Of a stretch of DNA of 64,000 bases, positions 37,106 to 45,914 are shown piece after piece (the first letter of the stretch is position 1; each line of letters begins with the position of its first letter). The notes below the pieces were generated by a model, which made no database searches, was not told the DNA's origin, and was given only the letters and a program-made list of their open reading frames with translations. This stretch comes from Bin87 sp963666415. Lineage in GTDB: Bacteria > Chloroflexota > Dehalococcoidia > Lucifugimonadales > UBA3495. Position numbers and translations under genes: made by a program. The stretch covers positions 682,001 through 746,000 of the forward strand of contig CAXXPD010000003.1 of assembly GCA_963666415.2 (NCBI GenBank). Reading direction: 5' to 3'.

Positions 37106-39259
37106 ATGATGACGATGACCACTCCATCTACTGGACTTACCTACACTGGACTGGCCAGCGGTGTGCCCGTGGCGCGCCACCCTTTCGCGCGCGCCCGGCA
37201 ACTCCATGTCCAGTTGCGGTTTCACGCCCAGCGCTACTACAACCTGGATGCGCCGGTCATCTCCGATGGGCAATACGACACGCTGCTCCAGGAGCTGCGC
37301 AATCTCGAGGCAGCGCATCCGGGCTGCCGGTCCGCTGATTCTCCAACCCAACGCGTCGCCGGCGACCCCGCCGAGGGGTTCAGGCAGGTGGCGCATCCCA
37401 ACCCGATGATCAGCCTGGCCAATGCCTTCGACCGCGAGGGTCTGGAGGCGTGGCATCGGCGGGTAACCGACCTGCTCGACGGGCAACCATTTCGCATGGT
37501 GGCCGAGCTGAAGATAGATGGGTTGGCGGTGCGCCTCACCTACCGCAACGGGCGGTTCGCGCAAGGCGCCACCCGGGGCAACGGCCAGACCGGAGAGGAC
37601 GTCAGCCGCAACCTGCGCACCGTCCGCAGCATTCCGCTCACGCTGTCGACGCACCCGCCAGCCGATCTGGAAGTGCGCGGCGAGGTTTATCTGCCGCTGG
37701 ACAGTTTCAGGAAGATGAACGAAGAACGCGAGCGCTTGGGAGAACCGCTCTATGCCAACCCTCGCAACACCGGCGCGGGTACCATTCGCCAACTGGATCC
37801 CCAGGTTACCGCCAGCCGCAATATGCAAATGTGGGCGTACAGCCTCAACGACGCCGGCGACGCTCCGATGCCTGCCAGCCAGTGGGAGGCCTTGCAAAAT
37901 CTCGGCGCGTACGGTTTTCGGGTCAATCCGTTGAACCGCACCTGCGACACGGTGGACGAAGTCTGCGCGTTCTATGACGATATGCTGCAACGTCGCCACG
38001 ACTGGAACTACGAAGCGGACGGCGTGGTGGTCAAGGTCGACAGCCTCAGCCAGCAGAATTCGCTGGGCGTTGCCGGACGCGAACCCCGCTGGGCCATCGC
38101 CTACAAATTTCCGGCTGAACGTTCAACCACGCGTCTGCTCGACATCATCATCAACGTGGGTCGCACGGGGAGCCTCAACCCCCAGGCCATTCTGGAGCCG
38201 GTGGTGGTCAGCGGGGCCACCGTGCAGCACGCCTCGCTGCACAACGAGGAGGATATTCACCGCAAGGACATCCGCATCGGTGACGTTGTGGTAATTGAGC
38301 GGGCCGGCGATGTCATTCCTCACATCATCGCCCCCGTGGAAGTCCCCGGCCGCGAGAATCTGCCGGTATTCCGGATGCCGGCGCTCTGCCCGGTTTGCCA
38401 GACTGCCGTAGTCAAGGACGAAGGCGACGCGATGCACCGTTGCCCCAACTCGGCGTGCCCAGCCCAGTTCCTGGAGTCGCTCAAACACTTCGTCAGCCGC
38501 GGCGCCATGGACATCGACGGCTTGGGCGAACAATGGTGCCGCATCCTGATTGACCAGAGTCTGGTGTCAGATGTGTCCCATCTCTACGGGCTCGCCGCAG
38601 AGCAGCTGACTGCCCTGGACCGGATGGGAGATCGCCTGGCCACCCGCGTCCTCAACAACATAGAGGCCAGCAAGCAGCGGGCGCTGGTTCGTATCCTGTT
38701 TGCCCTGGGTATATTTCACGTGGGCGCGGAGGTGGCTGAGCTGCTGGCCGGTCGGTATTCCAGCATCGACGAAATCGCTTCCGCCGGCATTGCCGAACTG
38801 ACCGAGATAGACGGCGTGGGCCCCAAGATTGCCGAGAGTATCGTCAACTACTTCGCAACCCGACGCAACCAGGAAACCATCGCCGGACTGAGGGCGGCGG
38901 GCGTGAAACTCTGGCAAGAACTGGCCCCGGTAGACACCTCCGCATTGCCCTGGAAAGGATTAACTTTTGTCATCACCGGCACCCTGTCGGCCATGACGCG
39001 GCGCGAAGCGGAGGGCAGGGTCAAGGCCCTGGGCGCTGCCACGTCGTCGTCGGTATCCCGCAAGACCAACGTGCTGGTGGCCGGCGCTGCGCCGGGAACC
39101 AAACTGGCCACCGCCGAACGACTCGGCGTGCGCGTGGTCGACGAAGAAGGCCTGCTGGCCCTGCTCGCCGACCCGGCGGCCCTTGCCACCAATCCTGACG
39201 AACCGACTACCCCGAACGGATCGGCGGAGACTCAGGCCACCCTGGCGCTCGGGGAGTAG
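37106..39259 (+). CDS. ligA: NAD-dependent DNA ligase LigA
   Basis: 717 residues. Domain Ia (YYNLDAPVISDGQYDTLLQE), adenylation domain with the catalytic lysine in ELKIDG (K136) and TRGNGQTGEDVSRNLRT, the OB fold (INVGRTGSLNPQAILEPVVV), the four-Cys zinc finger (CPVC ... CPNSACPAQF), helix-hairpin-helix repeats (LTEIDGVGPKIAESI) and a C-terminal BRCT domain (KGLTFVITGTLSAMTRREAE). It seals nicks in replication and repair. Stands alone, divergent from the acyl-CoA dehydrogenase. ATG 37112 is an alternative start. Confidence 0.97.
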   Translation: MMTMTTPSTGLTYTGLASGVPVARHPFARARQLHVQLRFHAQRYYNLDAPVISDGQYDTLLQELRNLEAAHPGCRSADSPTQRVAGDPAEGFRQVAHPNPMISLANAFDREGLEAWHRRVTDLLDGQPFRMVAELKIDGLAVRLTYRNGRFAQGATRGNGQTGEDVSRNLRTVRSIPLTLSTHPPADLEVRGEVYLPLDSFRKMNEERERLGEPLYANPRNTGAGTIRQLDPQVTASRNMQMWAYSLNDAGDAPMPASQWEALQNLGAYGFRVNPLNRTCDTVDEVCAFYDDMLQRRHDWNYEADGVVVKVDSLSQQNSLGVAGREPRWAIAYKFPAERSTTRLLDIIINVGRTGSLNPQAILEPVVVSGATVQHASLHNEEDIHRKDIRIGDVVVIERAGDVIPHIIAPVEVPGRENLPVFRMPALCPVCQTAVVKDEGDAMHRCPNSACPAQFLESLKHFVSRGAMDIDGLGEQWCRILIDQSLVSDVSHLYGLAAEQLTALDRMGDRLATRVLNNIEASKQRALVRILFALGIFHVGAEVAELLAGRYSSIDEIASAGIAELTEIDGVGPKIAESIVNYFATRRNQETIAGLRAAGVKLWQELAPVDTSALPWKGLTFVITGTLSAMTRREAEGRVKALGAATSSSVSRKTNVLVAGAAPGTKLATAERLGVRVVDEEGLLALLADPAALATNPDEPTTPNGSAETQATLALGE

Positions 39260-39309
39260 TTGTTGAGGCTGCAACCGTCGGTGGAGCGGTCGGTTATCCT
39301 GACAGCGGG

Positions 39310-39744
39310 CTAGCGGATCAGGCCGTACACTTTGTCCGGCTGCACCACCACTATCACGGCATCCTGAGCGACCATGGCTCGGTCATATTCTTCCCAGTCG
39401 GAGTGCTCGCTGTCGCCGCAGGCCATGAAGGCATCGCGCAACCGCAGCCGCATCGTTTCGGCCTCGGTGTTTCGGTAATCGTTCAGCGTCGCGGTGCCCT
39501 CGACCACCGCAAACTGGCGCCAGTCAGTCGCTACCGCCATTACGTTGCAACGGGGGTTACGGCGGAGGTTGCGGACTTTGTACGACGTGCCGCGCACCGT
39601 CACAAAAATCGGAGCCTCATCGCCGGCGAAGGGAGAGGCTCCGCACACCACAATGCTGCTTTGGGCAGTCCCGTCACGGCGAAAGGTCGTTATGACTCCA
39701 CGGTGATTGGACTGAAAGAAGTTTTTTACGTCGCCAAATTCCAT
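39310..39744 (-). CDS. PPOX-class flavin/F420-binding oxidoreductase-like protein
   Basis: 144 residues of the pyridoxamine-phosphate-oxidase-like split-barrel fold: GVITTFRRDGTAQSSIVVCG, FVTVRGTSYKVRNLRRNPRC and FAVVEGTATLNDY. These small proteins bind FMN or F420; the substrate is unknown. It follows the DUF2298 gene on the minus strand and converges with ligA. Confidence 0.85.
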   Translation of the reverse strand: MEFGDVKNFFQSNHRGVITTFRRDGTAQSSIVVCGASPFAGDEAPIFVTVRGTSYKVRNLRRNPRCNVMAVATDWRQFAVVEGTATLNDYRNTEAETMRLRLRDAFMACGDSEHSDWEEYDRAMVAQDAVIVVVQPDKVYGLIR

Positions 39745-39792
39745 TTACTGCCTCCCTAATTGCTATTTGTTGTCGTTAGTTCAGATGTTGTT

Positions 39793-42231
39793 TCAGTTGG
39801 TAAATTCGTAGATGACCACATCGTTAGATGCGAACGCTTCGTTGAGCCAGCCGGCGTCCGTCCAACTCGACATACGCGTCGGGACATCCGGCCCATAGGT
39901 CGACACTTCGCGCGGCCCGACCACCACCCAGCGCACTTCGTAGCGTTCCAGCAAGCGGCGCACCGTGTCCGCGTCAGCGCTTTCGTAGATGGTTGCAACG
40001 TCTTCCTCGCGTCCGGCGAATGCCTGATCGTCGCCACGCCATTGCCGTTGGTGGCCCTTCCAGCCCAGGATTGTGGCGCGGCCCGTCGTCGCCGAAATCC
40101 GCCCGTAATCGGTGTAATCATCGCCCACGGCTTCGACTATTCGGCCGATATCATCGGGGTTGGAGAGCCACTCGATTGCTGCATATTCCCCAGGTTCTGA
40201 TGCCCTCAGATAGGATAATCCAGATAGCGTATTGTCCTGCCAACTTTCTCCGGTGTCGGCCCACCCGGTCCGTTCCACGATTGCACCGACCGGATAATAG
40301 GCGGACGCAACCAGAAAAACCGTCGCAACCACGCCGTAGGCGACCCCCAGTATCCGCAGCATGACCACCCGCAGATCCCAATCGCTGCGGCGCAACGGAG
40401 CAACGACAATGTAATGGATGCCAACCGCGCCGGCAATCCCGAGCAGGAGCCAGGCCTGGTAGTAAACCTTGAATACTGTGTTCATGCGGTTACCGAATTG
40501 ATCCGCAATGTGGAACAGTTCCGCGCCGGCCAGCAGGTAAAACCCGGCGGATGCCAGCAGCAACGCGAACACCAGCCACTGCATGGGACGCCGGCCGACT
40601 ATCAACGCCAGCCCACAATAACCGGCGAGTCCTCCCATCAGCGACAGCGGTAGCGCCAGCATGAGCCGTTGCGCCACGACCCCGTCTGCCAGGGTCACAT
40701 CATCGGGAGACACGGATAGACGGAGGCCGACCGCCACCAGCCACACGAACAACGGCGCAACGCTGACCGCCAACAGCGTCCAGGCGATAACCCGCAGTCG
40801 CGGCGTGGGCCAACCCACATACAGCACCGTCCGGGCCACCAGACCGGCGGCCAGCAGCGCCGGTACGCCTATTACCAGCAGGAAGTGAAACGGCCTGGTG
40901 GCCGGCCCCGTTACCGGCAGGATCCCTCCGGCCTGACTGTCGAACGACAGGTAAAACGGCTGATACAGCACCAATCCGGCGGCGGCCAGGCCAACCGCCA
41001 GCAAGGTCGCCCGGCCAACCGAACCCGCCAGCGCGTTACCCAGCCGGGGGTTGTTGGAGTCCACCGGCCCGGTTGGCATGGTTTGCCACGCGAACCAGCG
41101 CGCCGCCGCCGCCATGCCCACGATTGCGATGTACACCGGAAAATCCCACGCGTTCATAAAGGCCAAAGCGCCAATTGCTACCGCCAGCGCGGCGGCTTCC
41201 CAAGGCCGCCGCCGCAGCCAGTCCAGCCCGGGCGGTTCCGGCGACACCAGCAACACCAGCGTGAACGCCAGCGCCAGCAGCAAAAATGGGAGAGTTGTAA
41301 CGTGGGCGTGCAGATCGCCCAGCAGAAAGCTGAAAAACGGAAACTCGGTGATGGTGTAATCCAGAGACGCGCCGTCTGGGCCCAAAGTGTCGATCACCCG
41401 GGTGCCGCGCCACCACCACCAGAATCCATCGGGCAGCCAGCCGTCACCGCCGGCCGATCCTTCCAGTCCCTTGATACCAACCCATCCCCAGAATCCATCG
41501 CCGCCAAAGCCGCGGACGTAGGCCAGCTCCAGCAGCCCGATGAGGTTGCCCAACGATAAAACACTCACCGCCGCGGCAGCCCCGGTCGCCAGCGACGGCA
41601 TCACTCTGCCGCCGGCGAAGCGGAGCAGGTTGTACACCAGCCCCAACAACCCCGCCGCCAGCAATGCTGGCACCGTAGCAATCGCCAGGTTGTATGCCGT
41701 CGCCGCAGGAACGCCCGTCAGCGTAGTCAACATTGCGGCGGCGTAGTGTCCTCCGTAGTAGTAGGCGATACTGTGCCCCGCCAGCCACTGGTCTTCCGGA
41801 GGAAACGTTTCGGCGTTGACAATGGCATTCAGGATGCCAAAATCCATCGGCTTTTCGGTGTGGTTGATCGCCGGCGCCTCGCTGATTACCAGGGCCCAAA
41901 ACGCGAACATCGCCAGAAACAACACCTCGGTGCCGACCACGACCGTCCAGCGTCGCCGGAAGAAATCGGCCAGCTGCGCACGTTGTTGGTAGGCCAACCA
42001 GATGGAGCCAGCCACCATCGCCAACAGTACGCCGGCGATGGCCTTCGACGAGTTGGGCAAAACCCCGATGCTGCCGCCCATCCACGAAACCCAACCGAGG
42101 ATCAACAGGCCGAGCGTTGCCGATACCGACCAGCCCCGGTCGGCGAGTCGGCCCAGCAGCAGGTGCGCCGCTGGAAACGCCACCAGTGATAACACCCTCA
42201 GCGCGATCAACCAGGCCAGGACGTCGTACAA
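39793..42231 (-). CDS. DUF2298 (Chlor_Arch_YYY) integral membrane protein
   Basis: About 812 residues from a TTG at 42231 (LYDVLAWLIALRVLSLVAFP). The longer frame to 42438 would overlap ftsY with poor sequence. About 15 hydrophobic segments are seen. The family name comes from the triple Tyr in HSIAYYYGGHYAAAMLT; DLHAHVTTLPFLLLALAF and QFGNRMNTVFKVYYQAWLL are also conserved. The soluble C-terminus (WKGHQRQWRGD ... RRLLERYEVRWVVVGPREVS) resembles periplasmic tails of GT-C glycosyltransferases. Family known mainly in Chloroflexota and Archaea; a GT-C-like transferase role is only inferred. Confidence 0.9.
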   Translation of the reverse strand: MYDVLAWLIALRVLSLVAFPAAHLLLGRLADRGWSVSATLGLLILGWVSWMGGSIGVLPNSSKAIAGVLLAMVAGSIWLAYQQRAQLADFFRRRWTVVVGTEVLFLAMFAFWALVISEAPAINHTEKPMDFGILNAIVNAETFPPEDQWLAGHSIAYYYGGHYAAAMLTTLTGVPAATAYNLAIATVPALLAAGLLGLVYNLLRFAGGRVMPSLATGAAAAVSVLSLGNLIGLLELAYVRGFGGDGFWGWVGIKGLEGSAGGDGWLPDGFWWWWRGTRVIDTLGPDGASLDYTITEFPFFSFLLGDLHAHVTTLPFLLLALAFTLVLLVSPEPPGLDWLRRRPWEAAALAVAIGALAFMNAWDFPVYIAIVGMAAAARWFAWQTMPTGPVDSNNPRLGNALAGSVGRATLLAVGLAAAGLVLYQPFYLSFDSQAGGILPVTGPATRPFHFLLVIGVPALLAAGLVARTVLYVGWPTPRLRVIAWTLLAVSVAPLFVWLVAVGLRLSVSPDDVTLADGVVAQRLMLALPLSLMGGLAGYCGLALIVGRRPMQWLVFALLLASAGFYLLAGAELFHIADQFGNRMNTVFKVYYQAWLLLGIAGAVGIHYIVVAPLRRSDWDLRVVMLRILGVAYGVVATVFLVASAYYPVGAIVERTGWADTGESWQDNTLSGLSYLRASEPGEYAAIEWLSNPDDIGRIVEAVGDDYTDYGRISATTGRATILGWKGHQRQWRGDDQAFAGREEDVATIYESADADTVRRLLERYEVRWVVVGPREVSTYGPDVPTRMSSWTDAGWLNEAFASNDVVIYEFTN

Positions 42232-42250
42232 TGTTACGATGGCAGGGTGG

Positions 42251-43210
42251 TCAGGCCGCCGGCGCCAGCAGTGCGTCGACAAACCCTTCTGGGTCGAACG
42301 GCGCGATGTCGTCCAGGCCCTCGCCGGTCCCAATGAACAGTATGGGTACACCCAACTCCCGGCGGATGGCCAGCACGATGCCGCCGCGAGCGGTGCCGTC
42401 CAGTTTGGCCAGGAAGATGCCGGTGCAACCCACGGCATCGGTAAAAGCTTGCGCCTGGGTCAGTCCGTTGTGTCCCGTCGTTGCATCCAGTGTCAGCAGC
42501 ACCTGATGCGGAGCAGCTTCATCCAGACGGTTGATGACCCGCCGCACCTTACGCAATTCGTCCATCAGGTTGTTGCGAGTATGCAGGCGGCCGGCAGTGT
42601 CTACGATGAGGATGTCAGCGCCGCGGGCGCGGGCTGCCTGCCACGCGTCGTAGGCGACCGCGCCCGGGTCAGCTCCCGGCTGGTGACTGATAACGTCCAC
42701 GCCAACCCGTGCCCCCAGAATCTCCAGCTGTTCCTCGGCGGCGGCGCGGAAGGTGTCGGCGGCGCCCAGCACCACTTTTTTGCCGGCCCTGGTGAAGTGG
42801 TGGGCCAGCTTGGCTATGCTGGTCGTCTTGCCCACCCCATTAACGCCGCACATCAGGATGACGTAAGGCAGCGCGATGGCATCGTCGTCCAGCCAGGCAT
42901 CGGCATCAGATTGCGAGGACATCTCAGCCGACAGCAGCTGTTTCAGGCGCAAAAATACGCTATCCCCATCGGTAGCACGACCCGAACGCACATCGGCGCG
43001 CAGTTCATCCAGCACCGTCATGGTCGTGGACACCCCAACGTCGGAGGAGATGAGCACCTCTTCAAGCTCGTCCCAAACCGAATCGTCCAGTTCCGCAGAC
43101 CCGAGCAAGTTACGGATGCGTCCGAACCAACTGTCCCGACTGCGCTTGACGCCGGCATCAGTCTGCGTCTGGTTAATCACTTCCCGGTTACGTTTGAATA
43201 TGGAAAACAT
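42251..43210 (-). CDS. ftsY: Signal recognition particle receptor FtsY
   Basis: 319 residues from ATG 43210 (MFSIFKRNREV); 43288 gives an unlikely 26-residue extension. The N domain (WFGRIRNLLGSAELDDSVWD) precedes the G domain: P-loop GVNGVGKTTSIAKLA, DTFRAAAEEQLEILG, G3 DTAGRLHTRNNLMDELRKV, G4 with KLDGTARGG, and the C-terminal GTGEGLDDIAPFDPEGFVDA. It docks the SRP-ribosome complex at the membrane. The A domain is very short. Confidence 0.96.
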   Translation of the reverse strand: MFSIFKRNREVINQTQTDAGVKRSRDSWFGRIRNLLGSAELDDSVWDELEEVLISSDVGVSTTMTVLDELRADVRSGRATDGDSVFLRLKQLLSAEMSSQSDADAWLDDDAIALPYVILMCGVNGVGKTTSIAKLAHHFTRAGKKVVLGAADTFRAAAEEQLEILGARVGVDVISHQPGADPGAVAYDAWQAARARGADILIVDTAGRLHTRNNLMDELRKVRRVINRLDEAAPHQVLLTLDATTGHNGLTQAQAFTDAVGCTGIFLAKLDGTARGGIVLAIRRELGVPILFIGTGEGLDDIAPFDPEGFVDALLAPAA

Positions 43211-43335
43211 CGCAAGCCAGATTATCAGCGGGTGCGTCGCCGCGCAAGCATAGCAGCGGTCGCGCCGGAGCCTTTCTGGCATAGTCAAATAGGCCCGACC
43301 ACCGCGCTGTTATCGCGGGGAGCGCCCACTCCCGG

Positions 43336-43440
43336 TCATTGCGAGGAGTATAGCGACGTGGCGACCGCGGTGCGCTCGAACGCCCGCCGGCCAACCGCCG
43401 TTGCTATGGCGACGGGATTGCCGCGCTGTGCTCGCAATGG
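43336..43440. repeat. About 105-bp palindromic repeat, copy A
   Basis: Starts TCATTGCGAGGAGTATAGCG and ends CTCGCAATG, so its ends are inverted repeats. Interior similar to copy B at 43493. Confidence 0.65.
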
Positions 43441-43492
43441 CAGAGCTGGTACGCGTGGGCCACCGTCGGGTCACGCGTATTCACTTAATCTG

Positions 43493-43597
43493 TCATTGCG
43501 AGGAGCATAGCGACGTGGCAATCTCGATGAGGTTGAATATGCGTCGACGAACCGCCGTTGCTAAGGCGCCGAGATTGCCACTCTACGCTCGCAATGA
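43493..43597. repeat. About 105-bp palindromic repeat, copy B
   Basis: Ends TCATTGCGAG and CTCGCAATGA are perfect inverted repeats; GCATAGCGACGTGGC and GTTGCTAAGGCG interior segments match copy A. Resembles the widespread REP/MITE-like TCATTGCGAG repeats of many genomes. Confidence 0.65.
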
Positions 43598-43648
43598 CGG
43601 AGTGGGTAGCCACGAGCCACCGTAACTGTTCAGCAACTGTGTTTGATG

Positions 43649-44611
43649 TCAAGAGGAAGTAACGACGATTGCCGGAGTGATGTCCCTCCAGGATGAGCGC
43701 TGCTTGAGCATGGCGTTGAGGATGACGAGCAGCTTGCGCATGCAAGCGACCAGAGCCAGCTTCTTCGGCTTACCGGCGGCCAGCAGCCGCTGGTAGAAGT
43801 CCCGGATGACGGGATTGAAGCGAGTGGCAGCCAGCGTCCCCATGTACAAGACAGCTCGGACCCGGGAGGGTCCGCCCCAGACGTGCCGTTTGCCCCGCAT
43901 GGCGCCGCGGTCGCGGTTGAAGGGAGCCACGCCCACCAGTGCGGCGATCTGACGACGGTCAAGGGTGCCCAACTCGGGCAGGTTGGCCAGCAGCGTGAGG
44001 GAGAGTTGCTCACCCACGCCGGGAACGGTGCGCAGGAGGTCGTCCTTCTCCCGCCACACCGGACTCTGCCGGAGCATCGGTCGCAGGCCTTGGTCAAGGT
44101 CGTTTAGATCCTGCTCCAACCAGGTGATGTGGGCCGCAATGCGGGGACGGACGGCGCTGGTGGCGGCGCCGAGGCGGTTCTTCTCCGAGACCAGCATCGT
44201 CATCACCTGCTGCCTCCGGGCAGTGAGGGAGTTGAGCTCCTGGGTTTCGGCGTCGCGCAGAGGACGCACGGGGGGCTGGATCGCCTCAGCAAAGTGGGCC
44301 AGCACGGCGGCGTCCAGGGCGTCGGTCTTGGCCAACTTCCCAGTAGCCCTGGCGAAGTCCCGCACCTGGCGCGGGTTGACGACGACCACCGGCAGTGCCT
44401 CGGCGGCCAGAGCAGCCACCAGCGGTAGTTCCAGGCCGCCCGTAGCCTCCAGCAGCACCAATGACGGTCCGAGGGTCTTCATCTCGGAAACCAACTGCGG
44501 GATTCCTGCTTCGTCGCGGGGAACCTCCCATCTCTCGCCCGTGGGCCGGACGGCAACGTCCACCTTGGCCTTTGCGACGTCAATGCCTACGTAGATTCCT
44601 TCTTGCCCCAT
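43649..44611 (-). CDS. IS110-family DEDD transposase, copy 1
   Basis: 320 residues. The N-terminal RuvC-like DEDD domain has IYVGIDVAKAKVDVAV (first Asp), LVLLEATGGLELPLV (Glu) and LAKTDALDAAVLAHF (two Asp). The C-terminal Tnp domain has LLRTVPGVGEQLSLTLLANL, RQIAALVGVAPF and TRFNPVIRDFYQRLLAAGKP. One residue differs from copy 2 (GGP versus GGR before SRVRA). These enzymes form a recombinase complex with an RNA made from the leader upstream of the gene. Start ATG 44611 follows TAGGAGGC. Confidence 0.93.
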   Translation of the reverse strand: MGQEGIYVGIDVAKAKVDVAVRPTGERWEVPRDEAGIPQLVSEMKTLGPSLVLLEATGGLELPLVAALAAEALPVVVVNPRQVRDFARATGKLAKTDALDAAVLAHFAEAIQPPVRPLRDAETQELNSLTARRQQVMTMLVSEKNRLGAATSAVRPRIAAHITWLEQDLNDLDQGLRPMLRQSPVWREKDDLLRTVPGVGEQLSLTLLANLPELGTLDRRQIAALVGVAPFNRDRGAMRGKRHVWGGPSRVRAVLYMGTLAATRFNPVIRDFYQRLLAAGKPKKLALVACMRKLLVILNAMLKQRSSWRDITPAIVVTSS

Positions 44612-44638
44612 GATTGCCTCCTATGAAGTCCCAGTGGA

Positions 44639-44779
44639 GTACTGGCCCGTTCTTGCACGATGCGGGCTCGATTCGGCCCAGGCAACTGTTCGGGCTCTTT
44701 GGGGACGGGTGCGGCGACCCTCGCTGAACAACGGTCTTTGATGACCAAGACTTGATCGGTCTGCCGCACCCACTCCACC
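44639..44779 (-). ncRNA. Predicted IS110 bridge RNA, copy 1
   Basis: Near-identical mirror of the copy 2 bridge RNA (48785-48925). The 9-bp stem GGGTGCGGC/GCCGCACCC is at 44771-44763 and its partner; guide segments are as described for copy 2. Confidence 0.75.
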
Positions 44780-44868
44780 TCTGTGAAGTCCTCATTCAAC
44801 ATACAAGACTTGGTGAGGTGAATTGGCCGCTAGCTGAATCTTCTCGTCATCTGCCATAGTATGACCCA

Positions 44869-45195
44869 ATGATACGCGCCCACAAAACCCGAATCCGCAA
44901 CGCCGACCTCGGCACCGCCATCGCTCAATCCCTGTCGTAGCACGACGGGGCAACGCGGTGGGCGTACAACGCTTTGCTGGGGCGGCTCAACGAAGCGAAG
45001 GATGGACTGACCGCGGGCACGTTGTGGCCTTCCATCGGTGAACTTGCCAAGTCGTTGCGGCGCGAAAAGCCTGAATGGTGGGCAGCTGTCGATTGGGAGA
45101 TGCTCGACAACGGGCGGCGGCGTCTGGAGACAGCATTGAAACGCTGGCACCAGTGCAGGAAGGGCAAACACGACTGGCACCCGGCCAAGTCCTGA
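44869..45195 (+). pseudogene. TnpB N-terminal fragment with an amber codon
   Basis: From ATG 44869 the frame reads MIRAHKTRIRNADLGTAIAQ, then SLS-TAG-HDGATRWAYNALLGRLNEA. This is the OrfB/TnpB N-terminal helix-turn-helix region (aGaaRwaYN pattern). The TAG at 44938 replaces what would be Gln. It ends at 45195 (KGKHDWHPAKS) with no RuvC domain. Remnant of an IS200/IS605- or IS607-type element. Confidence 0.7.
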
Positions 45196-45327
45196 CGGCT
45201 GCCCCGCCTCGGGCACAACCCCTACCTACTATTGCAGCCCGAGACAACGCAGCCCGCGGGCCGTTTATGGTCGCCATGTCGTGTTACCATCCCGCTTGGA
45301 CAATAACGCACGTCAGGAGAACCGGAA

Positions 45328-45879
45328 ATGGCCAGGCCAACGCCCAAGAGAAATTCCCACAACCTCATCGACAAGTTTCGCTTTACTCGTGCTACCTTCC
45401 GGCAACGACCCGACTCTGGAGATTCCCCAATACCGTTCCTAGACTTCAACCGAAACTTTGCAATTGCCGCTTTCACCGCGGCCGCTGTCTGCGCCGTTGT
45501 GGCCGGTTTGTTCCTGGTCTTTCCTGACCGCGCCGACGCCCACCAACCCGAGGGCCTGCGAATATCCCAAGCGCCGGTTGAGGACTTTCCCTGCCCCTAC
45601 GGTCATGACTCCGGTTGCGAGGTGGCATCCTCACCACCAACGCCAAACCCTTACCAGGGAGGTCGTCCTGACACTCCCATCAGCCCTGACATCATCGGAA
45701 ACCCACACCAAGGCAATAGCACTGGTCTGCGCGCCCTGCGTGATCTCCGGGCTGCGGGCGGGCTAAAGCTGTCGGGCAGCGACGCTGTCACGGGTTCCGG
45801 CGACACCAATGATTTCGGACCCGGTCGAGCCACCCTCACATCGGACATCACGGGCCTTCCCTGGGTGGCCGACGGCTAA
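45328..45879 (+). CDS. Hypothetical protein with one membrane segment (passenger)
   Basis: 183 residues. A basic N-terminus (MARPTPKRNSHNLIDKFRFT) is followed by a hydrophobic segment at about 45-65 (NFAIAAFTAAAVCAVVAGLF) and a Pro/Gly/Asp-rich exported-looking tail with two Cys (FPCPYGHDSGCEV). Probably a membrane-anchored or secreted protein. No family recognised. It is the only non-transposase gene inside the IS66-bounded block. Confidence 0.55.
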   Translation: MARPTPKRNSHNLIDKFRFTRATFRQRPDSGDSPIPFLDFNRNFAIAAFTAAAVCAVVAGLFLVFPDRADAHQPEGLRISQAPVEDFPCPYGHDSGCEVASSPPTPNPYQGGRPDTPISPDIIGNPHQGNSTGLRALRDLRAAGGLKLSGSDAVTGSGDTNDFGPGRATLTSDITGLPWVADG

Positions 45880-45914
45880 CCTCTAGACCATAATATATTG
45901 AGCAACATTGAGTT

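Larger units (their letters stand above)
43634..44807 (-). mobile_element. IS110-family element, copy 1 (1174 bp)
   Basis: Boundaries were set by comparison with copy 2 (48757-49930). The sequence is near identical between CT core dinucleotides, and the flanks differ outside the target. It is inserted in the outer left IS66-type end, splitting AAGT-CT-GAACAG. Confidence 0.9.
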
